From positions 248,001 to 312,000 of the forward strand of contig NZ_CP016444.1 in assembly GCF_001742165.1 (NCBI RefSeq): DNA of 64,000 nt, read 5' to 3'. Source of the stretch: Burkholderia stabilis. GTDB taxonomy: Bacteria; Pseudomonadota; Gammaproteobacteria; Burkholderiales; Burkholderiaceae. A model generated the notes under the pieces. The model was not told where the DNA came from. It made no database searches and was given only the letters and a program-made list of their open reading frames with translations. The position numbers were made by a program, and so were the translations under genes. Below, one piece after another: positions 1 to 8,497 of this stretch (the stretch's first letter is position 1; each line of letters begins with the position of its first letter).

Positions 1-797
1 ATCAGCGCGATCGAATCGGCGTCGCCCGCGAGCGTGCCCGTATAGCCCGGCAGCCCCGCGAGCCCGACGTTGCTGACGACGGCCCAGCGGTTGTCGCTCG
101 ACACGTCGATCGTATAGGGCGCGACGCCCGTGCTCAGGCGCGTGCCGCTGTCGGTCACCTTGCCGTCGTCGACGTTCAGCACCGCGACACCCTGCTCGTC
201 GCGCAGCGACACGAGCGCATGCTTGCCGTCGTGCGTGAAGCTGATCCCCGCCAGCCGCTTCTTGCCGATCTTCAGGTTGCCGTCGAGCGTCACCTGCGCA
301 CCGTCGATGCGCAGGATCGATACGCTGCCGTCGACGTTCGCGACGAGTGCGAGCCGGCCCGCACGATCGATCGCGATCCCCTGCGGATGCGTGCCGAGCT
401 CGATGCGCGTGATCGTAGGCGGTGCCGCGTCGAGCTTCACGACCTGCAGGAACGTGTCGTACACGAGCTGCTTCGCGGCCGTGTCGTAACGCGTCGGCGC
501 GCCGACGAGCGCGAGCTTCGCGTCGGGTGTGATCGCGACGGCCTGCGGCGGCCCCTGGATGCCGTTCTCGACGTCGACCTGCAGCGCGACTTTCGGCGGG
601 AACGTGCTGGCGTCGAGCAGCGTCAGCGTGTCGGCGGGCGGCGAGGCCGGGAAGGTGTCGCGGCCCTCGACGCGCTGGTACTTGCCGTCGTTGCCGGACA
701 CGATCCAGTCGGCGGCGTGCACGGCAACGGCCGTCGTGGCGAGGGTCAGCGCGGCGAGCAGGCGCGCGCTGCGCTGGCGGAAAGGATTCGAATGCAT
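1..797 (-). CDS. Secreted YncE-like beta-propeller protein (partial, C-terminus outside window)
   Basis: The gene runs off the left edge, so only the first ~265 codons are present. Translation starts MHSNPFRQRSARLLAALTLA; residues 1-28 form a signal peptide with an AxA-type cleavage site (VHA|ADW), so export to the periplasm is expected. The mature part shows repeating blade-like segments of the kind TPDAKLALVG, DRAGRLALVANVDGSVSIL and THDGKHALVSLRDEQGVAVL, typical of YVTN/lactonase-like seven-bladed propellers (YncE family). These proteins often act as periplasmic binding or scaffold modules; some relatives are lactonases. No catalytic residue can be assigned here. It is transcribed in the same direction as the amine operon to its right but ends away from it, with a 122-bp gap to the MlrC-like gene. 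Function is not inferred beyond the fold. Confidence 0.75.
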   Translation of the reverse strand, partial: MHSNPFRQRSARLLAALTLATTAVAVHAADWIVSGNDGKYQRVEGRDTFPASPPADTLTLLDASTFPPKVALQVDVENGIQGPPQAVAITPDAKLALVGAPTRYDTAAKQLVYDTFLQVVKLDAAPPTITRIELGTHPQGIAIDRAGRLALVANVDGSVSILRIDGAQVTLDGNLKIGKKRLAGISFTHDGKHALVSLRDEQGVAVLNVDDGKVTDSGTRLSTGVAPYTIDVSSDNRWAVVSNVGLAGLPGYTGTLAGDADSIAL

Positions 798-919
798 GGC
801 GGTCGGTTCTCCGGATCGGTTGCGTACGCAATGGATTGCCCGACCCTGCTGCTCGACGGGCCGGCGCCATCGCATGATGCCCGAAAGCGCGCGAACCCGG
901 CGTCTCGCGCCCCGCTTCG

Positions 920-2422
920 TCAGGCCGCCGGTCGCGCGCGCGGCTCCCACCGGGCGACGTCGTCGAGCGGATACACGGGCCGCGCGAGCCGCTCGTAGCG
1001 AAACAGCCCGTAGTCCGAGCCCGTCACGCCGCGGCTGTCGCATTCGACCAGCGCGGCCGCGATCGGCACGAACACGGGCCGGCAATACATTCGCGACTTC
1101 AGCAGCAGGAAGCGCGCGCGGCGCGGATCGACGCCGACGCTCTCGAACACGCCGAGATCCCACGGCTCCTGCGTGCGCTCGGTGACGACCAGCGTGGCCG
1201 CGCCGATGTCGAGCACGGCCGTGCGGCCCATGTACGCGCGCTGGCCCGTATACGTCGGCCCTGTAATCACGTATTCGCCGTCCGTGAGCGCGCGCACGAT
1301 GCCCGTCGCGCGAAACGGCTCGCGCCGCACGCCGCCGTGCGACGGCAGCCGGTTGCCGACCGGCACCGTGACGGTCGCGCCGACGCCCGCATCGATCAGC
1401 GCCGCGACGGCTTGCGGGTCGCACAGCGGCCCGCTGACGATGCCGTCGAGCCCGTGCGCGAGCGCGGCTTCGAGCAGGTCCATCGTGTCGCACGGGCCGC
1501 CCGACATGCAGTTGTCGCCGTGATCGAGCATCAGCACCGGGCGGTCCGCGCCGCGCGCGAGCGCCGCAGCCTGCGCAACCGATTCCACCAGCGGTGCGCT
1601 GCGGTAGACGAACGCGTCGCGCTCATCCCAGATCTGCCGCGCGATACGCTCGGCCACCGCATCGGCCGCGGCCCGATCGCCATCGGCCACCACGACCACG
1701 CTGATGCAGGGCGCGGGAATGTCCGCGAGCGAAAAGCCCGGCAGCACCGATACCGCGAGCATCCCGTCTGCCTCGGCCGCGCGCGCGGCCTCCACCGCGC
1801 GCCGCATCGCGCCTTCCGCGCTCGCGCTGCGCAGCGTCGACGTCATCAGCGGCGGCTGCCGCCATGCGAGCACGGGCCGCGCACGGCCATGGAGCCGATC
1901 GAACAGCACGCGCGCCGCATGCTCGCCCGTCTCATACATGTCGACATGCGGATAGGTCTTGAAACTGACGATCACGTCCGCGTGATCGATCATCTTCTGC
2001 GTGACGTTCGCGTGCAGGTCGAGCGCGACCGCGATCGGTGCGTCGGGCAGCGCCGCGCGCACACGTGCGAGCAGGTCGCCTTCGCCGTCCGCGCTCTGCT
2101 CGGCGACCATCGCGCCGTGCAGGTCGAGCATCACCGCATCGCAGCCGGGCGCGGCCGCGACGATCGCGTCGCAGATCGCCGCATACGCATCGGCCGCGAC
2201 GGGCCCGCTCGGGTTCGCCGCAGCCGACACAGGTGTCACGACCTCGGCGCCTTCGCGCGCGGCCGCGTCGAGGAACGCGGCCATCGCGGTACGCATCCCG
2301 TGGTTCGCGCGATACGCGTCGTCGCCCCAGTCGGGGCCGTTGCGGCCGAACGCGGCAAGCGGCGTCGGCACCGGCGAGAACGTGTTGGTCTCGTGGTTCA
2401 TCCGGGCGATCAGGATCTTCAT
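920..2422 (-). CDS. M81 family (MlrC-like) metallopeptidase
   Basis: 500 aa, starting MKILIARMNHETNTFSPVPT. The N-terminal HETNTF signature (H10, E11) and the DLHGAM and DLHANVT motifs are characteristic of the M81/MlrC family, named from the third enzyme of microcystin linearisation; most members are metal-dependent hydrolases of unknown substrate. Length matches the family (about 490-510 aa). The longer upstream reading frame to 2698 is out of family and overlaps the 22-codon ORF, so the ATG at 2422 was chosen; GGAGG lies 10 nt before it. It is the last gene of a minus-strand operon with aldehyde dehydrogenase, class III aminotransferase and APC permease. That context suggests hydrolysis of an amide or lactam intermediate of an amine or amino acid rather than of a toxin; this is inference. 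Confidence 0.88.
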   Translation of the reverse strand: MKILIARMNHETNTFSPVPTPLAAFGRNGPDWGDDAYRANHGMRTAMAAFLDAAAREGAEVVTPVSAAANPSGPVAADAYAAICDAIVAAAPGCDAVMLDLHGAMVAEQSADGEGDLLARVRAALPDAPIAVALDLHANVTQKMIDHADVIVSFKTYPHVDMYETGEHAARVLFDRLHGRARPVLAWRQPPLMTSTLRSASAEGAMRRAVEAARAAEADGMLAVSVLPGFSLADIPAPCISVVVVADGDRAAADAVAERIARQIWDERDAFVYRSAPLVESVAQAAALARGADRPVLMLDHGDNCMSGGPCDTMDLLEAALAHGLDGIVSGPLCDPQAVAALIDAGVGATVTVPVGNRLPSHGGVRREPFRATGIVRALTDGEYVITGPTYTGQRAYMGRTAVLDIGAATLVVTERTQEPWDLGVFESVGVDPRRARFLLLKSRMYCRPVFVPIAAALVECDSRGVTGSDYGLFRYERLARPVYPLDDVARWEPRARPAA

Positions 2423-2487
2423 CGCGCGCGGCCCTCCGCAATCGCGGCCGCGCCGCCCATGCCCCCGGTCATCTCCAGAACCTGCAT
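2419..2487 (-). CDS. 22-aa ORF coupled to the mlrC-like gene
   Basis: Encodes MQVLEMTGGMGGAAAIAEGR followed by AR. A good Shine-Dalgarno (GAGGA) sits 8 nt before the ATG at 2487, and the stop overlaps the next start as ATGA at 2419-2422. The sequence also contains the Shine-Dalgarno of the downstream gene. Two readings are possible: a translated leader that couples MlrC-like expression to upstream translation, or a short peptide that is itself the product. The Gly/Ala/Met-rich composition does not match a family I recognise. No signal peptide or transmembrane segment is visible. Existence as a translated ORF is supported only by its ribosome binding site and overlap. Confidence 0.35.
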   Translation of the reverse strand: MQVLEMTGGMGGAAAIAEGRAR

Positions 2488-2537
2488 CGTCGAATTCCTC
2501 GCAATCGATGAAAAGGCGCGGCGAGCGCGCCCGGTGC

Positions 2538-3962
2538 TCAAGCGTACCCCGTCGTGCCCTTCGTCTCCAGATATTCGACGAGGCCGAACTCCGCATACTC
2601 GCGCCCGTTGCCCGAGCGCTTGTAGCCGCCGAACGGCGCGGCAGGATTCCACGGCGGGTAGTTGATGTGGACATTGCCGGCGCGCAACCGGGCCGCAACC
2701 CTGCGCGCGCGCTCGATGTCCTTCGACTGCACGTAGGCCGCGAGCCCGTAGACCGAATCGTTCGCGAGCGCGACGGCCTCGTCCTCCGTCCGGTAGGTCA
2801 TGATCGACAGCACCGGCCCGAAGATCTCCTCGCGCGCGATCGTCATGCCCGGCGTGACGTTCGAGAACACCGTCGGCCGCACGTAGAACCCGTCGCCGAG
2901 CCCGTCCGGCCGCCCGGGGCCGCCGGCGACGAGCGTTGCGCCCTCGTCGATGCCGAGCTGGATGAAATGCTGGATGCGGTCGAACTGCGTGCGGCTCACC
3001 ACCGGCCCGATGCCGGTTTCCGGCGAGCGCGGATCGCCGACCACGGTACGCGCCGCCTCCTCGCGCGCCGCCTGCTCGGCCCGCGCCAGATGGTCGGCAT
3101 GTACGAACATGCGCGTCGGCGCATTGCATGACTGGCCGCTGTTGCTGAAGCAGCTGCGCGCGCCGCGCGTGACTGCGTCCTCGATGTCGGCGTCGGGCAG
3201 GATCAGGTTCGGGCTCTTGCTGCCGAGCTCCTGGTGCACGCGCTTCACGGTCTCGGCCGCCGCCTTCGCGACCTCGACGCCCGCGCGCGTCGAACCCGTG
3301 AACGACACCATGTCGACATCCGGGTGCCGCGACAGCGCATCGCCCACTTCGTGCCCGTACCCGTGCACCAGGTTGAACACGCCGGGCGGCACGCCGGCTT
3401 CGTGCAGGATCTCCGCGAACAGGATCGCGCTGAACGGCGCGATCTCGCTCGGCTTGAGCACCATCGTGCAGCCGGCGGCGAGCGCCGGCGCGACCTTGCA
3501 CACGATCTGGTTGATCGGCCAGTTCCATGGCGTGATCAGCGCGCACACGCCGATCGGCTCGTGCGACACCAGCAGCGAATCGGTCTGCGTGCTGAACCGG
3601 AACGACTGCAGCGCGCGGATCGTCTGCTCGAGATGCGCGGTTCCGACCGCGGCCTGCATCGCGCGCGAGAACGCGATCGGCGCGCCCATCTCCTGGCTGA
3701 TCGTTTGCGCGACCTCTTCGTAACGGCGCTGGTAAATCTCGAGCACGCGCCGCAGCAGCGCGACGCGCTCGTCGACCGGCCAGCGCGAATACGTATCGAA
3801 CGCGCGCTTCGCCGCGCCGACCGCATGATCGACGTCGGCCGCGCCGCCGATCCTGAGCTGCGCATACGGCCGCGCGGTGGCCGGATCGATCACGTCGATC
3901 GGCTGCGCGCCGGCCGGATCGAGCCACTCGCCGCCGATATAGGACTGTTGTGACGTTCGCAT
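2538..3962 (-). CDS. NAD(P)-dependent aldehyde dehydrogenase
   Basis: 474 aa, full length for the ALDH superfamily. Visible catalytic elements: PWNWPI with the oxyanion Asn at 147, Lys170 in VLKPSE, the FTGSTRAG turn at 221-228, general base Glu245 in QELGSKS, nucleophile Cys279 in SNSGQSCN, and the EEIFGPV motif near 390. The start ATG has CAGGAG seven nt upstream. Gene order (permease, aminotransferase, this gene, MlrC-like) suggests it oxidises the aldehyde released when the class III aminotransferase deaminates an amine, giving the corresponding acid. QELGSKS instead of the usual ELGGK is a minor variant also found in other catabolic ALDHs. The substrate cannot be read from the sequence. 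Confidence 0.93.
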   Translation of the reverse strand: MRTSQQSYIGGEWLDPAGAQPIDVIDPATARPYAQLRIGGAADVDHAVGAAKRAFDTYSRWPVDERVALLRRVLEIYQRRYEEVAQTISQEMGAPIAFSRAMQAAVGTAHLEQTIRALQSFRFSTQTDSLLVSHEPIGVCALITPWNWPINQIVCKVAPALAAGCTMVLKPSEIAPFSAILFAEILHEAGVPPGVFNLVHGYGHEVGDALSRHPDVDMVSFTGSTRAGVEVAKAAAETVKRVHQELGSKSPNLILPDADIEDAVTRGARSCFSNSGQSCNAPTRMFVHADHLARAEQAAREEAARTVVGDPRSPETGIGPVVSRTQFDRIQHFIQLGIDEGATLVAGGPGRPDGLGDGFYVRPTVFSNVTPGMTIAREEIFGPVLSIMTYRTEDEAVALANDSVYGLAAYVQSKDIERARRVAARLRAGNVHINYPPWNPAAPFGGYKRSGNGREYAEFGLVEYLETKGTTGYA

Positions 3963-3998
3963 CGAATACTCCTGTTTTAACGGATGCCGGCGCGGCGC

Positions 3999-5396
3999 TC
4001 AGCGCGTCGCACGCGCATAGGTATCGACGAGGATGTCGCGGATCTGCGCGACGAACCATACGATCTCGTCGCGCGACATCACGAGCGGCGGCGAGAACTG
4101 CACGATCGGCGTGCCTTCGTGATCGACGCCCGCGCGACACAGCAGCCCCGCGTCGAAGATCGCCGGCGCGAGCAGCGTCGACACGAACGTCTGCGCACTG
4201 ATGCCGGCCGCCCACTTGCGCGCGGCCTTGTCGGTCACGAGTTCCAGCGAATAGTGGTAACCGTCGCCGCGCACGTCGCCCACGCAAGGCAGTTCGAGCA
4301 GCGCGTCGAGTGCCTGGCGGAACACTGCTTCGTTGTCGCGCACGTTCGCGAGCACGCCTTCGCGCTCCATGATCGCGAGGTTCGCGAGCGCGGCCGTACA
4401 CGCGACCGGATGACCGCCGTACGTCGCGCCGTGCAGGAACATCTGCTGCGGGCCGTCGAGGATCGTATCGACGACCGCATCGCTCGCAATCACGCCGCCG
4501 AGCGGCACGTAACCCGACGCGATGCCTTTCGCGAAAGTGATGACGTCCGGCTTCAGCCCGTAGCGTGCCGACCCGAAATATTCGCCGAGCCGGCCGAACC
4601 CGCAGATCACTTCATCCGCGACGAGCAGCACGCCGTGGCGATCGCAGATGTCGCGCAGCCCGGCCGCGTAGCCGGCCGGCGGCGTCAGGCTGCCGCCCGC
4701 GTTCTGCAGCGGCTCGACGACGATCGCGGCGACCGTGTCCGGCCCTTCCTGGATGATCAGCGATTCGATCTCGTCGAGCAGATGGCGCGTGAACTGCGCT
4801 TCCGTCTCGCCCATCGGGCGGCCGTAGCGCTTCGTGTTGCTCACGTGCCGCACGCCCGACATCAGCGGCTCGAAATGCTTGCGGAAATTCGTCATCCCGT
4901 TCAGCGCGAGTGCGCCGAACGACGTGCCGTGATACGCGACCCGACGCGCGATGAACTTGCGCCGATTCGGCTCGCCGCGCGACTGGTGGTACTGGCGCAC
5001 GAGCTTGATCGCCGCTTCGTTCGACTCCGAGCCGCTCGACGTGAAGAACACGCGGTTCAGCCCGTCCGGCGCGAGCGCCGCGAGCTTGTGCGCGAGCCGG
5101 ATCGCCGGTTCGTGGCCATAGCCCCAGTTGGTCGCAAACGGCAGCCGGACCATCTGCTCGCGGATCGCGTCGCCGATTTCCGCACCGTGGCTGTAGCCGA
5201 CCTGCACGCAGTACAAACCGGCCAGCGCATCGAAATAGCGCTTGCCGTTGCGATCGACGAGCCAGCAGCCTTCGCCGCGGTCGAACACGGTCAGCGCGTG
5301 GTCGCGATACGCATCGGCGTGCGTGAAGTGCATCAGCAGATGGCGCTTGCCGAGCGCCTGCAGGTCCGCATCGAGATTGACGTCAACAGCGTTCAT
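3999..5396 (-). CDS. Class III PLP-dependent aminotransferase (omega-amine type)
   Basis: 465 aa. Fold-type I class III signatures are clear: phosphate-binding SGSESN at 121-126, YHG at 155-157, Asp261 in the ADEVICGFGR motif, and the Schiff-base lysine K290 in ITFAKGIASGYVPLG. The overall pattern is that of the omega-amino acid/polyamine:pyruvate transaminases, which remove terminal amino groups from diamines, beta-alanine or GABA. A strong AAGGAGG Shine-Dalgarno precedes the ATG at 5396. It sits between an APC permease (49 bp upstream) and an aldehyde dehydrogenase (36 bp downstream), the classic uptake, deamination, oxidation order. A SpuC-like role on putrescine or a related amine is plausible but not demonstrated. 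Confidence 0.92.
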   Translation of the reverse strand: MNAVDVNLDADLQALGKRHLLMHFTHADAYRDHALTVFDRGEGCWLVDRNGKRYFDALAGLYCVQVGYSHGAEIGDAIREQMVRLPFATNWGYGHEPAIRLAHKLAALAPDGLNRVFFTSSGSESNEAAIKLVRQYHQSRGEPNRRKFIARRVAYHGTSFGALALNGMTNFRKHFEPLMSGVRHVSNTKRYGRPMGETEAQFTRHLLDEIESLIIQEGPDTVAAIVVEPLQNAGGSLTPPAGYAAGLRDICDRHGVLLVADEVICGFGRLGEYFGSARYGLKPDVITFAKGIASGYVPLGGVIASDAVVDTILDGPQQMFLHGATYGGHPVACTAALANLAIMEREGVLANVRDNEAVFRQALDALLELPCVGDVRGDGYHYSLELVTDKAARKWAAGISAQTFVSTLLAPAIFDAGLLCRAGVDHEGTPIVQFSPPLVMSRDEIVWFVAQIRDILVDTYARATR

Positions 5397-5445
5397 GGGT
5401 CACTCCTCCTTCAGGTTTCAGGGCCGGCATCCGCCGGCCGGTCAT

Positions 5446-6837
5446 TCAATTCATCGACAGCGTCGGCGCCGGGCGCGTGAAGCCGCGCGTCAGCCACACG
5501 AGCTGGCAGAGCCCGAGCACGAGCCAGCCGATGCCGACGTAGAAGGTCTGGCGCGACAGCCCGGACCAGAGCCACACGTTCATCGCGAAGCCGATCGCCG
5601 GCATCACGCCGAACGTGATCCAGCCGGCGACATGACGGTTTTCCGCGCGGCACAGATAACTGCGCATCACGCACAGGTTCACGATCGCGAACGCAACGAG
5701 CGCGCCGAAGCTGATCATCGTCGACGCGAGATCGAGCGTGATGAACAGCGCGGACAGCGACACGGCGCCGACCGCGAGCGTCGCGCGCACCGGCGTGCGC
5801 AGCCGCGCATGCAGGTGGCCGAACACGCGCTCGGGCAGCACCCGGTCGCGGCCCATCGCGAACAGCACGCGCGTCACGCTCGCCTGTCCGGCCATCGCGC
5901 TCGCGAAGCAGCCGGCCACGTACACCGCCACGAACAGCGCCGACAGCGCGCCGCCGCCGATGCGCCGCATCAGTTCGAGGCTCGCCGAATCGAGATCCTT
6001 GAACGCGTGCCAGTCGGGAAACACCACTTGCCCCACGTACGCGATCAGCATGAACAGCAAGCCGCTTGCCAGCGTGCACAACAGGATCGCGCGCGGCACC
6101 GTGCGCCGCGGCTCGCGCGCTTCCTCCGACAGCGTGGTGACCGCGTCGAAGCCGAGAAACGACAGGCACAGGATCGCGGAGCCGGCGAAGATCGCACTCG
6201 CATCGCCCGATGCCGGCAGCGCGACCGCCAGCGACAGCCCTTCGCCGGCCGCGACCCGCGCCGATGCGATGACGAAGATCGCGATGAACACGAGCTGGCT
6301 CGCGATCAGGATCAGGTTCACGCGATTGACGAGCCGGATGCCGACGATGTTCAGCCCGGTGATCAGCACGATGCTCGCGACGATCCACACGCTCGCGGGC
6401 ACCAGCGGAAACAGCTGCTTCATGTAGATGCCGATCGCGAGGTAGCTGATCATCGGGATGAACAGGTAGTCCATCAGCAGCGCCCAGCCGACCATGAAGC
6501 CGGCCGACGTGCCGAAGTTGCGGCTCGCGAACGTATACGCCGACCCGGCGCTCGGCATCAGCCGCGCCATGTGGCCATAGCTGCGCGCGGTGAACAGCAT
6601 CGCAACCAGCGTGACCGCGTACGCGGCCGTCAGATGCCCGTTGGTTTCGCTGGTCACGAGCCCGTAGGTCGTGAACACCGTCATCGGCAGCATGTACGCG
6701 AGGCCGAAGATCACCAGCGTCGAGAGTCCGAGCAGATGCGGCTTGCGGCGTCCGTCCGCGTCGTCTCGATGCATGCGCGTCCCGATGTCATTCATCGCGG
6801 CGACTGATGCGGATCGACCTGGCCTGTCGTTGTCCAT
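5446..6837 (-). CDS. APC superfamily amino acid/polyamine permease
   Basis: 463 aa inner-membrane transporter with about 12 hydrophobic helices. The N-terminal LLGLSTLVIFGLAYMLPMTV and the PSAGSAYTFASRNFG segment are the substrate-contact region of APC carriers. The SEEAREPRRTVPRAIL loop is the amphipathic signature between helices 6 and 7. The pattern is closest to the putrescine importer-like (PuuP/PlaP) branch, which fits the downstream aminotransferase and dehydrogenase. The ATG at 6837 is preceded by GAGG at a proper distance, so the first 35 hydrophilic residues are kept. It is the first gene of the operon and divergent from the AraC regulator, with a 251-bp shared control region. Confidence 0.9.
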   Translation of the reverse strand: MDNDRPGRSASVAAMNDIGTRMHRDDADGRRKPHLLGLSTLVIFGLAYMLPMTVFTTYGLVTSETNGHLTAAYAVTLVAMLFTARSYGHMARLMPSAGSAYTFASRNFGTSAGFMVGWALLMDYLFIPMISYLAIGIYMKQLFPLVPASVWIVASIVLITGLNIVGIRLVNRVNLILIASQLVFIAIFVIASARVAAGEGLSLAVALPASGDASAIFAGSAILCLSFLGFDAVTTLSEEAREPRRTVPRAILLCTLASGLLFMLIAYVGQVVFPDWHAFKDLDSASLELMRRIGGGALSALFVAVYVAGCFASAMAGQASVTRVLFAMGRDRVLPERVFGHLHARLRTPVRATLAVGAVSLSALFITLDLASTMISFGALVAFAIVNLCVMRSYLCRAENRHVAGWITFGVMPAIGFAMNVWLWSGLSRQTFYVGIGWLVLGLCQLVWLTRGFTRPAPTLSMN

Positions 6838-7088
6838 GCTGTCCTCACGTAGGTGGCTTCCATGACTTCAACGCTCGTTCGCGCGGCACGGCCGGCGTGT
6901 CACGATTGGAAGAAAGTGTGGTGCGCCAAAAAATCGAGGACGAATGAGAAAAGCGGACGTAATCGGGGGATATTTCCGGACGCATTGCCGCGCGTCGCGC
7001 CGGCCGGTCGTGCATGATGCAGCGCCGCACTGGCGTTTCGCGGACATTCCGGCTATGTTCTACGCGAACCCGTCGCCCCGTCAGCCCC
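6838..7088. promoter_or_regulatory. Divergent control region, APC permease operon / AraC regulator
   Basis: The 251 bp between the two divergent starts include an AT-richer patch near 6910-6970, unlike the flanking coding DNA, and must hold both promoters. No clean operator repeat was recognised. An upstream in-frame ATG at 7014 would extend the regulator by 25 residues; neither start has a clear Shine-Dalgarno. Confidence 0.4.
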
Positions 7089-8183
7089 ATGGATAGCCGC
7101 TCCCATCGAAACCAGAGCCGGGCCGAACGCAGCCTGCGTTCGTCGCTCGGCCTCGCGCGTCCCGCCGGACGCCAGGAGGACATTCCCGCCACCGTCCACG
7201 CGATCGCGGTCGCGCTGGACGAGTGCCGCGTGCGGCACATCGACGGCGCCGCGCTGCTCGAGGGCACCGGGCTCGGCGCGGACGAAGTCGCGTCGCCGAA
7301 CCTGCACGTGAATCGCGGCCAGGAGCAGCGCTGTTTCCGCAACCTGCTGCAATGCAGCGGCGTGCCGTCGATCGGGTTGTCGATCGGCGCGCGGCTGCAC
7401 GTGTCGACGCTCGGGCTCGCCGGCTACGCGATGCTGATCAGCGGCTCGGTGATGCAGGCGTTCCGGTGCATGAGCCAGTTTCCGCTGTTCATGGGGCTGT
7501 ATTTCGACGTGCGCACCGACGCGCATGCGGAGGGCATGAGCGTGACGATCGGCCGTTACAACGGCGAGCCCGATCTCGAGGTGTTCCAGGTCGACATGTG
7601 CCTGTCGAGCCTGCGCCTGATCGTGTCCGACCTCGTCGGCAAGCCGGTGTGGCCGGAGCAGCTGCATCTCGCGCGCCGCACGCCGCGCAACGCGGCCGAC
7701 TACGCGCGCCACTTCGGCTGCAAGGTCGTGTTCAATGCCGGCGACAACCGTCTCGTGTTCACGTCCGTGAACGGCACGGAAGCGCCACGTCTCGCGAACG
7801 AAGTGAGCTTCAACGCGCTGCACGGCCAGTGCGAAGCGCTCGAACGCCAGTGGGCCGCGTCGGTCGGCACGCGCTTCGCCGATCGCGCGAAGGAGCTGAT
7901 GGCGCGCGACCTGGCGCGCTTCAAGTCGATGACGTCGCTCGCGAACGCGCTGCACCTGACGGAGCGCACGCTGCGCCGGCGGCTCGACAAGGACGGCATC
8001 ACGTTTCAGGCGCTGCTCGACGAGGTGCGCCACGACGAAGCGGTGCGGATGCTCGACGATCACACGCTGACGGTCGCGGCGATCGCGGAGCGTCTCGGCT
8101 ACAGCGAGCCGCGCAGCTTCCGGCACGCGTATCGGCGCTGGACCGGAAAGACACCGCGCGCCGACCAGGACGTCGACGCGTGA
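7089..8183 (+). CDS. AraC family regulator with arabinose-binding-like N-terminal domain
   Basis: 364 aa from the ATG at 7089. Residues ~25-210 match the Arabinose_bd/OruR-type sensor domain (for example GLAGYAMLISGSVMQAFRCM), and the last ~100 residues carry two helix-turn-helix units: SMTSLANALHLTERTLRRRL and the canonical second AraC motif IAERLGYSEPRSFRHAYRRW. Regulators with this N-terminal domain include OruR and relatives that control ornithine and amine use, which suits the divergent permease, aminotransferase and dehydrogenase operon. Activation of that operon in response to the imported amine is the likely job; this is inferred from the divergent layout and not from a recognised binding site. 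Confidence 0.9.
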   Translation: MDSRSHRNQSRAERSLRSSLGLARPAGRQEDIPATVHAIAVALDECRVRHIDGAALLEGTGLGADEVASPNLHVNRGQEQRCFRNLLQCSGVPSIGLSIGARLHVSTLGLAGYAMLISGSVMQAFRCMSQFPLFMGLYFDVRTDAHAEGMSVTIGRYNGEPDLEVFQVDMCLSSLRLIVSDLVGKPVWPEQLHLARRTPRNAADYARHFGCKVVFNAGDNRLVFTSVNGTEAPRLANEVSFNALHGQCEALERQWAASVGTRFADRAKELMARDLARFKSMTSLANALHLTERTLRRRLDKDGITFQALLDEVRHDEAVRMLDDHTLTVAAIAERLGYSEPRSFRHAYRRWTGKTPRADQDVDA

Positions 8184-8497
8184 AGCGCAGCGGTTACGCT
8201 TTCGTTTCCGGCACCGTGGCTGTTTGCACACGAAATCCGTGACCCGTTTCCGCCCGGTGGCGCAATGCCGCGTGGCTCGCTTGCGCGTCATGCACGCCAA
8301 TCGACTCGCGTAGAATGCGCGCATCAAAACAACCAGAACGGGCCGAGGCCGCTTGCCGATTCCACCCGAGAAACGCCTGTCGACGCAGTCGCTACGACCT
8401 GCAACGACGCGGCGCAGAAATCGGTCACCGCGGCAACCGCCGACGTCGCCCGCTCGGGCGAGCGCAACCGCGACGATCGTCGACCGACGAAGCATCC
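8184..8497. other. 314-bp intergenic region
   Basis: Separates two plus-strand genes. It holds small frames on both strands with no Shine-Dalgarno or family resemblance, and no clear terminator. The promoter of the fusion gene at 8498 presumably lies here. Nothing else was seen. Confidence 0.4.

Noticed and set aside
219..998. Long plus-strand frame opposite the beta-propeller gene
   Set aside because: Arg-rich mirror of the high-GC coding strand; the minus-strand translation has a signal peptide and blade repeats.
2423..2698. 92-residue N-terminal extension of the MlrC-like protein
   Set aside because: Out of family, overlaps the aldehyde dehydrogenase coding end; ATG 2422 has a good Shine-Dalgarno.
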